Of a stretch of 6,526 nt of DNA, positions 1-3,911 are shown one piece after another. Under the pieces are notes generated by a model that had not been told where the DNA came from, did not search any database, and saw nothing but the letters and a program-made list of their open reading frames with translations. The stretch is from Synergistaceae bacterium (GTDB lineage Bacteria; Synergistota; Synergistia; Synergistales; Aminobacteriaceae), in contig JAFSNU010000442.1 of NCBI GenBank assembly GCA_017447325.1, forward strand, positions 1 through 6,526, read 5' to 3'. Numbering within the stretch: the stretch's first letter is position 1; each line of letters begins with the position of its first letter. The translations under genes were made by a program, and so were the position numbers.

Positions 1-354
1 GAAAAATTTTAGAGAGCCTGAGTCTGAAAATTTTTTGAATTGCGGGGCTGAGCGCGATAAATTTTTGAATTATAAAAATTATGAAGCTGAGAAAAATTTT
101 AGAGAGCCTGAGCCTGAAAATTTTTTGAATTGCGAGGCCGAACGCGATAAATTTTTGAATTATAAAAATTATGAAGCTGAGAAAAATTTTAGAGAGCCTG
201 AGTCTGAAAATTTTTTGAATTGCGGGGCTGAGCGCGATAAATTTTTGAATTATAAAAATTATGAAGCTGAGAAAAATTTTAGAGAGCCTGAGCTTGAAAA
301 TTTTTGCGAAGCCGAGCGCGATAAATTTTTGAATTATAAAAATTATAAAGCTGA
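1..354 (+). repeat. Tandem 90-bp coding repeats, about four copies
   Basis: Units lie at 1-90, 91-180, 181-270 and 271-354. Units 1 and 3 are identical. Unit 2 differs from them at four bases (near 113, 134, 138 and 141). Unit 4 is 84 bp: it lacks two codons (Leu-Asn) and has further changes. Each 30-residue unit reads KNFREPESENFLN then CGAERDKFLNYKNYEAE. The array probably starts before the window, and it degrades after 354 into DKNF and ENF remnants up to about 415. Unit lengths are multiples of three, so the frame is kept. Confidence 0.95.
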
Positions 355-697
355 TAAAAATTTTAGCGGGGCTGAGCCTGAAAATTTTAGCGAAGCTGAG
401 TGCGATAAAAATTTTAAAGCTAAAGATTTATATTTAAAAAATATTTTTGCGAGTGCTGAAGTTTTAGATTTAAAAGCTAAAGCTGTCGAGTGCGCGATTT
501 TAAATTTGCGAACGCGCGAGGGAATTAATAAAGTTAATTTTATAAATAAGTTTGGAGAATATTTATTTAATAAAGTTAAAAATATTTTGCTTGGCTTGCC
601 TGAAAATTTATTAATTATTAATGACGAGAGTTTAGCTTTAAGTCCGGCGGGAATGCGCGTGGGCAATGCTGTTTGGACTGAGCTTATGGATTTATAA
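1..697 (+). CDS. hemW: HemW-like heme chaperone, C-terminal part, with internal 30-residue repeats (5' end outside window)
   Basis: The frame is open from base 2 and ends at TAA 695-697, giving 231 visible residues; the TTG at 35 is an ordinary repeat leucine, not a start. The last 80 or so residues fit the C-terminal domain of HemW, the radical-SAM protein related to HemN that acts as a heme chaperone: AVEC then LNLRTREGI (167-175), FINKFGEYL, then a hydrophobic stretch and LALSPAGMRVGNAV (211-224). The radical-SAM core with its CxxxCxxC cluster would lie upstream and cannot be checked. Where HemW normally has a short linker before this domain, residues 1-118 are four tandem copies of a charged Lys/Asn/Phe/Glu-rich unit, followed by a degenerate tail to about 140. 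The repeats are in frame and the domain after them is intact, so the gene looks functional. The assignment rests on the C-terminal domain only. Confidence 0.72.
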   Translation, partial: KNFREPESENFLNCGAERDKFLNYKNYEAEKNFREPEPENFLNCEAERDKFLNYKNYEAEKNFREPESENFLNCGAERDKFLNYKNYEAEKNFREPELENFCEAERDKFLNYKNYKADKNFSGAEPENFSEAECDKNFKAKDLYLKNIFASAEVLDLKAKAVECAILNLRTREGINKVNFINKFGEYLFNKVKNILLGLPENLLIINDESLALSPAGMRVGNAVWTELMDL

Positions 698-701
698 GGA
701 G
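696..701 (+). promoter_or_regulatory. Shine-Dalgarno of the acetyltransferase gene
   Basis: AAGGAG overlaps the hemW stop codon (TAA 695-697) and sits 8 bases before ATG 710. It fixes the start of the acetyltransferase and shows tight coupling to hemW. Confidence 0.85.
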
Positions 702-709
702 ATAAAGTT

Positions 710-1348
710 ATGAAACCTGACCCGAATAAAATTCATCCGGTCGCGGGATATGACAGAGAGATATACGTTAAGCCGACTATCACAAATTCAAATATTATTG
801 TCGGAAACTTCACGTATATTGCGGATTCAGATTTTGAAAGTCATGTTACGCATCATTACGACTGGCTCGGCGACAGGCTTATAATCGGAAAATTTTGTCA
901 GATTGCTGCGGGCGTTGAGTTCGTTATGAACGGAGCAAATCATCAGATGAACGCGGTATCGACTTTCCCGTTTTATACGCTTGAGGGCTGGGACATGAAA
1001 GCTCCTGCGCTGTATGAACTTAATTTTAAAGGCGATACTGTGATAGGCAATGACGTATGGATTGGACAGAACGCGGTGATACTGCCCGGAGTTAATATCG
1101 GCGACGGAGTTATCATCGGAGCGAACAGCGTCGTCGGAAGCGATATTACAGCTTACAGCATAGCGGCCGGCAACCCTGCGAGGGTGATACGCAAACGCTT
1201 TGATGATGAGCTGATAGATTTAATGCTTAGATTTAAATGGTGGGACAGGAGCGTTGAAGAGATAAACGCGCTGATACCTGTTTTAACATGCAGCGATTTA
1301 GAGCGCGTAAAGCAAGAGCTCAAGGCGCGGCTTGAGTTAGAAGTTTAA
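710..1348 (+). CDS. Vat/CatB-family hexapeptide-repeat O-acetyltransferase
   Basis: The 212-residue protein matches the xenobiotic acetyltransferase family (streptogramin A Vat and CatB-type chloramphenicol acetyltransferases) over its whole length; family members are about 209-219 residues. These are cytoplasmic trimeric left-handed beta-helix enzymes that move acetyl from acetyl-CoA to a hydroxyl group. Visible marks are IGKFCQIAAGV (59-69), the NGANHQM motif (74-80) whose His78 is the expected catalytic base, the hexapeptide run GDTVIGNDVWIG (108-119) through IGDGVIIGANSVV (130-142), the AGNPAR turn (153-158) and a C-terminal helix with FKWWD (175-179). It starts 12 bases after hemW with a good ribosome site. 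It is more GC-rich than the hemW repeat region. Many chromosomal homologues have unknown substrates, so family membership is firm but antibiotic modification is not shown. Confidence 0.9.
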   Translation: MKPDPNKIHPVAGYDREIYVKPTITNSNIIVGNFTYIADSDFESHVTHHYDWLGDRLIIGKFCQIAAGVEFVMNGANHQMNAVSTFPFYTLEGWDMKAPALYELNFKGDTVIGNDVWIGQNAVILPGVNIGDGVIIGANSVVGSDITAYSIAAGNPARVIRKRFDDELIDLMLRFKWWDRSVEEINALIPVLTCSDLERVKQELKARLELEV

Positions 1349-1372
1349 TTTAAAAATTAAGGAGAATGTTTT

Positions 1373-1405
1373 TTGAAAGTTTATTTAACGGATAGTGCGG
1401 CGTAA
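1373..1405 (+). CDS. Candidate ten-residue leader peptide
   Basis: AAGGAG at 1359-1364 lies 8 bases before a TTG that opens the reading frame MKVYLTDSAA, ending at TAA 1403-1405. TTG with an 8-base spacer is also the best start of the following RNHCP gene, so the arrangement fits local usage. The ATG at 1366 lies only one base after the Shine-Dalgarno and is unlikely to be used; its frame stops at TAG 1393. The last codons and stop of the mini-ORF fall in the first strand of the foldable block, so a translating ribosome would affect folding. It may be a leader peptide or chance. Confidence 0.3.
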   Translation: MKVYLTDSAA

Positions 1406-1439
1406 CGGGAGGTTATTGCCGTATGCCGCAAGCCTCCCG
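1396..1439 (+). ncRNA. Candidate structured leader: two overlapping GC-rich stems (pseudoknot or switch)
   Basis: TGCGGCGTA (1396-1404) can pair with TATGCCGCA (1422-1430): nine pairs, one of them G-U. CGGGAGG (1406-1412) pairs perfectly with CCTCCCG (1433-1439). The strands interleave as a-b-a'-b' with connectors of 1, 9 and 2 bases, so they could form an H-type pseudoknot or act as two competing folds. The second stem hides a GGGAGG sequence. No T-run follows within a few bases of 1439, so it does not look like a simple intrinsic terminator. Confidence 0.45.
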
Positions 1440-1466
1440 AATGAGTTGAAATTTTAAATTTATTTT

Positions 1467-1471
1467 GGAGG
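1467..1471 (+). promoter_or_regulatory. Shine-Dalgarno of the RNHCP gene
   Basis: GGAGG decides the start. The TTG at 1465 overlaps it, the ATG at 1474 is only two bases after it, and the TTG at 1480 has the usual 8-base spacer. Confidence 0.75.
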
Positions 1472-1479
1472 TAATGAAG

Positions 1480-1908
1480 TTGAACAGAGAGAACAAGCGG
1501 AAATTATTTGAGAAAAATTATTATAAATCGCACGCGTGCAATAAAGATTTTATTTGCAAAGTCTGCGGGCGTTTGGTCACGGCGGAGGGCGCAGGAAGTC
1601 AGCACCGCAATCACTGTCCGAATTGTTTATCAAGCCAGCATTTGGACGTAGAGCCAGGCGACAGAGCGGCTGACTGCGGCGGTGTCATGGAGGCGATTGC
1701 AGTTTGGGTCAGGAAGAACGGCGAGTGGGCAATTATACACCGGTGCAAAGTTTGCGGGGCGTTGAGCTCTAATCGAATAGCCGCCGACGATAATCCTGTT
1801 AAATTAATTTCTCTCGCGATGAAGCCTATTGCGCTGCCGCCTTTCCCGCTGGACTTGGACAAGCTCGAGGCGATGACGCGCTTAATGGGCGGAGATTTGA
1901 AGTTTTAA
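1480..1908 (+). CDS. RNHCP-domain zinc-ribbon protein
   Basis: From TTG 1480 the protein has 142 residues. It contains the motif that names the RNHCP family: QHRNHCPNC at 41-49, preceded by CKVC (26-29) and followed by PGDRAADCGG (59-68) and HRCKVCG (87-93). These Cys and His residues suggest two zinc-binding knuckles. The family is small, mostly 90-150 residues and uncharacterised; a nucleic-acid or ribosome-related role is only a guess from the zinc ribbons. A 49-residue tail with LPPFPLDLDKLEAMTRL follows the last ribbon. The start is chosen for the 8-base spacer from GGAGG; the earlier in-frame ATG at 1474 would add two residues. It follows the structured leader, which may control it, and is followed 37 bases later by the CMD protein. 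Confidence 0.85.
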   Translation: MNRENKRKLFEKNYYKSHACNKDFICKVCGRLVTAEGAGSQHRNHCPNCLSSQHLDVEPGDRAADCGGVMEAIAVWVRKNGEWAIIHRCKVCGALSSNRIAADDNPVKLISLAMKPIALPPFPLDLDKLEAMTRLMGGDLKF

Positions 1909-1923
1909 ATTATATTTTATAAT
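1897..1923 (+). promoter_or_regulatory. Weak candidate promoter for the CMD gene
   Basis: A perfect TATAAT at 1918-1923 lies 23 bases before ATG 1946, with TTGAAG at 1897-1902 upstream (15-base spacing, four of six consensus bases). The AT-rich background makes such matches common, so support is weak. Confidence 0.25.
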
Positions 1924-1945
1924 TAAATTAAGCGGGGCGTTAGTT

Positions 1946-2794
1946 ATGAAATTTATATTAAATTTTTTAATTTTAATTTTTGCTGCCTGCGCTTATGCGG
2001 GCGGGGAAAATTTATCGAAAGTTGAGGACGATAAAATGGCTTTAACGGAATTTGCAAAAAATTATCACGAGAAGATGGCGCCGGGTTATAGATCGGACTT
2101 TTGGCGGACTGATCCGGAATTTCTTGAGAGATTTGGAAATTTTGCGTTCGACGAAGTTATCAATCAGCCTGATCAAGGTCTTGACGACAAGACAAGATAC
2201 ATGGCGATACTCGCGGTGTTAATAGGCTCGCAGTCTATAGACATGTTTAAGGGAATGGTGCAGCCGGCTTTAAACTTTGGAGTGACGCCTATAGAGCTTA
2301 AAGAAATAATTTATCAGGCTGTCGCGTATTTAGGCATGGGACGGGTGACGCCGTTTTTAAAAGCTGCTAATGAGATTTTAGAGGCGCGGGGCGTGAAGCT
2401 GCCGCTTGAGCCTCAAGCGACCGTAGGCACTGATAGAGAGGAGAGACGAGAGCGCGGCACTCAGGCTCAAGTTGAAATTTTTGGTGAAAACATGCGCGAT
2501 TTTTGGAAGAACGGGCATATTAATTACTGGCTGGCTGATAATTGTTTTGGTGATTATTACACGCGCAAAGGCCTTGACTATAAGCAGCGCGAGATGATAA
2601 CGTTTTGTTTTTTATACGCTCAGGGCGGATGCGAGCCGCAGGTCACAGCTCATGCGCTTGGAAATTTTAAAGTCGGCAATGACAAGAATTTTTTAATTCG
2701 AGTTGTCTCGCAGTGCCTGCCGTATATCGGCTATCCGAGAAGTTTAAATGCGTTAGCTTGCATTAATAAAGCGGCCGAGCAAGCGGCAAAATAA
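1946..2794 (+). CDS. Secreted protein with two carboxymuconolactone decarboxylase (CMD) domains
   Basis: The 282-residue protein begins with a signal peptide (KF, a hydrophobic core to about 16, and an AYA-G cleavage site at 18/19), so export is likely. Two CMD/AhpD-like helical domains follow, at roughly 58-148 and 175-280. The first (TRYMAILAVLIGSQS, then TPIELKEIIYQAVAYLG) has no Cys in the active-site region. The second has REMITFCFLYAQGGCEPQVTAHALGN-like sequence with Cys229 and His236, then VVSQCLPYIGYPRSLNAL. Neither has the CxxC of AhpD peroxidase reductases, so thiol-disulfide reduction is not supported; the domains resemble gamma-CMD-like proteins of unknown substrate. The start has only a weak GGGG ribosome site (1934-1937). 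It is the last gene of the plus-strand set and ends before a terminator. Confidence 0.82.
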   Translation: MKFILNFLILIFAACAYAGGENLSKVEDDKMALTEFAKNYHEKMAPGYRSDFWRTDPEFLERFGNFAFDEVINQPDQGLDDKTRYMAILAVLIGSQSIDMFKGMVQPALNFGVTPIELKEIIYQAVAYLGMGRVTPFLKAANEILEARGVKLPLEPQATVGTDREERRERGTQAQVEIFGENMRDFWKNGHINYWLADNCFGDYYTRKGLDYKQREMITFCFLYAQGGCEPQVTAHALGNFKVGNDKNFLIRVVSQCLPYIGYPRSLNALACINKAAEQAAK

Positions 2795-2850
2795 AATTTT
2801 AAAATTAAAATGCGTTAAGCTTTAGAGCAAAATAAATTTTATATAAATTA

Positions 2851-2881
2851 AAATTCCCCTGCGTAATCTGCAAGGGAATTT
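2851..2881. terminator. Bidirectional intrinsic terminator between convergent genes
   Basis: AAATTCCC (2851-2858) pairs with GGGAATTT (2874-2881). After a 1x1 mismatch, TGC (2860-2862) pairs with GCA (2870-2872) to extend the stem. T-rich sequence follows in both directions: TATTTTAAAT on the plus strand and TTTAATTTATAT on the minus strand. It sits between the ends of the CMD gene (2794) and the epimerase gene (2892). Confidence 0.8.
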
Positions 2882-2891
2882 ATTTTAAATA

Positions 2892-3911
2892 TTATAAATA
2901 AAAATTTTTGTACCAGTCCGCGAATTTTTTTAAGCCGGTTTTAATATTAATCTTTGGCGTGAAATTAAAATCGCGCTCGAGAGCCTGCGTGTCGGCATAA
3001 GTGACTGGAACGTCGCCCGGCTGCATCGGCACTAACTCTCGATGAGCTTCAAAATTATAATTCTCGGGCAGCACTCCGGCATTCACGAGCGAGATTTGCA
3101 AAGTCTCGACAAAATCTAAAAGATTTTCAGGCCGGCCACCGCCTATATTATATAAAGCATAATTATTTTCCGGCGCGCCCTGCATGACCCTAATAATGCC
3201 CTCGATAATATCGTCAATATAAGTGAAGTCGCGCTTGCAGTTGCCGTAATTAAATATTTTAATTTTCTTGCCGGCTCGCAAATCATTAGCTGCGCTAAAA
3301 TAAAACATGTCAGGCCGTCCCGCCGATCCGTAAACAGTAAAAAATCTCAGGCCGGTGCATGCAATATTATATAAATTGCTGTACGCATGGGCTATAAGCT
3401 CATTGGATTTTTTAGTCGCGGCATAAAGCGACACGGGATTATCGACTTTGTCATCGACACTAAAAGGCACTTTAGCATTCTTGCCATAGACGCTTGAACT
3501 CGACGCATAGACTAAATGCTCAAGATTTTTTGAATTTCTGCAAGCCTCTAAAATATTATAAAAGCCGATTATATTAGAGTTTATATAAGCGTCAGGATTT
3601 GTGATAGAGTAACGCACTCCGGCCTGAGCCGCCAAGTTCACGGCTATATCAAAATTAAAATTATTAAAAATTTTATTAACTAAATCTTTATCAGCTATGT
3701 CGCCCTGAATAAATTTAAAATTATCAAAATTCTTTAATAATTCAAGCCTGTGATATTTTAAATTTATATCATAATAATCATTTAGATTATCGAGCCCGAC
3801 TATAAAGCAAGAATTAAACTCAGTTAAAAGTCGGCGGGTCAAGAACGCGCCTATGAAACCCGCCGCACCTGTTATTAAAATATTTTTATTATTTAACAAA
3901 ACTTTACGCAT
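2892..3911 (-). CDS. UDP-glucuronate 4-epimerase-like NAD-dependent sugar epimerase
   Basis: The 339-residue protein is a full-length extended short-chain dehydrogenase. It has the NAD-binding GAAGFIG (15-21), D41 after a beta strand, a Ser-rich region at 137-140 and the catalytic YAATK (Tyr163, Lys167). The family signatures AAQAGVRYS (94-102), GRPDM (198-202), RDFTYIDD (227-234) and MQPGDV (296-301) followed by TYAD are those of CapI/LspL-type UDP-glucuronate 4-epimerases, which make UDP-galacturonate for capsule, LPS or glycan synthesis. Related 4-epimerases with other UDP-sugars remain possible. The ATG at 3911 lies inside the 3' end of the surface-protein gene (8-base overlap) and has no clear ribosome site, so translation probably depends on reinitiation after that gene. 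The cytoplasmic enzyme is the last gene before the terminator. Confidence 0.88.
   Translation of the reverse strand: MRKVLLNNKNILITGAAGFIGAFLTRRLLTEFNSCFIVGLDNLNDYYDINLKYHRLELLKNFDNFKFIQGDIADKDLVNKIFNNFNFDIAVNLAAQAGVRYSITNPDAYINSNIIGFYNILEACRNSKNLEHLVYASSSSVYGKNAKVPFSVDDKVDNPVSLYAATKKSNELIAHAYSNLYNIACTGLRFFTVYGSAGRPDMFYFSAANDLRAGKKIKIFNYGNCKRDFTYIDDIIEGIIRVMQGAPENNYALYNIGGGRPENLLDFVETLQISLVNAGVLPENYNFEAHRELVPMQPGDVPVTYADTQALERDFNFTPKINIKTGLKKFADWYKNFYL

Larger units (their letters stand above)
1349..1479 (+). promoter_or_regulatory. Leader region before the RNHCP gene
   Basis: This 131-base gap is far longer than the other plus-strand gaps here (12 and 37 bases). It holds a strong ribosome site (1359-1364), a ten-codon ORF, a GC-rich foldable block (1396-1439) inside AT-rich flanks, and the RNHCP ribosome site. 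The size, the strong AAGGAG without a long gene behind it, and the structure suggest a cis-acting leader RNA or attenuator rather than plain spacer. This is inferred from sequence alone, and I recognise no known riboswitch class. Confidence 0.45.

Noticed and set aside
1..354. CRISPR array
   Set aside because: The 90-bp units are contiguous coding repeats with no spacers.
343..666. Minus-strand ORF of 107 codons opposite hemW
   Set aside because: Low-complexity antisense of the AT-rich coding strand, with no ribosome site or family features; the plus-strand frame matches HemW.
35..697. TTG at 35 as the start of a 220-residue protein
   Set aside because: The frame is open back to base 2 and the TTG encodes a leucine found at the same place in each full repeat unit.
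1406..1439. Rho-independent terminator after the acetyltransferase gene
   Set aside because: The stem is strong but there is no T-run right after it, and its strands are shared with another stem.
1396..1449. Twister-type ribozyme or another known riboswitch
   Set aside because: Some short motifs look similar (AAGCC, CCG) but the conserved core could not be placed in the right order.
1366..1449. ATG 1366 frame reading through TAG 1393 to TGA 1447-1449 as one protein with a recoded stop
   Set aside because: The ATG lies one base after the Shine-Dalgarno and nothing supports stop recoding here.
1611..1862. Minus-strand ORF opposite the RNHCP gene
   Set aside because: Shadow of a well-supported zinc-ribbon gene.
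1979..1993. Lipobox (F-A-A-C) in the CMD protein
   Set aside because: The -3 residue is Phe and a better signal peptidase I site (AYA-G) follows at once.
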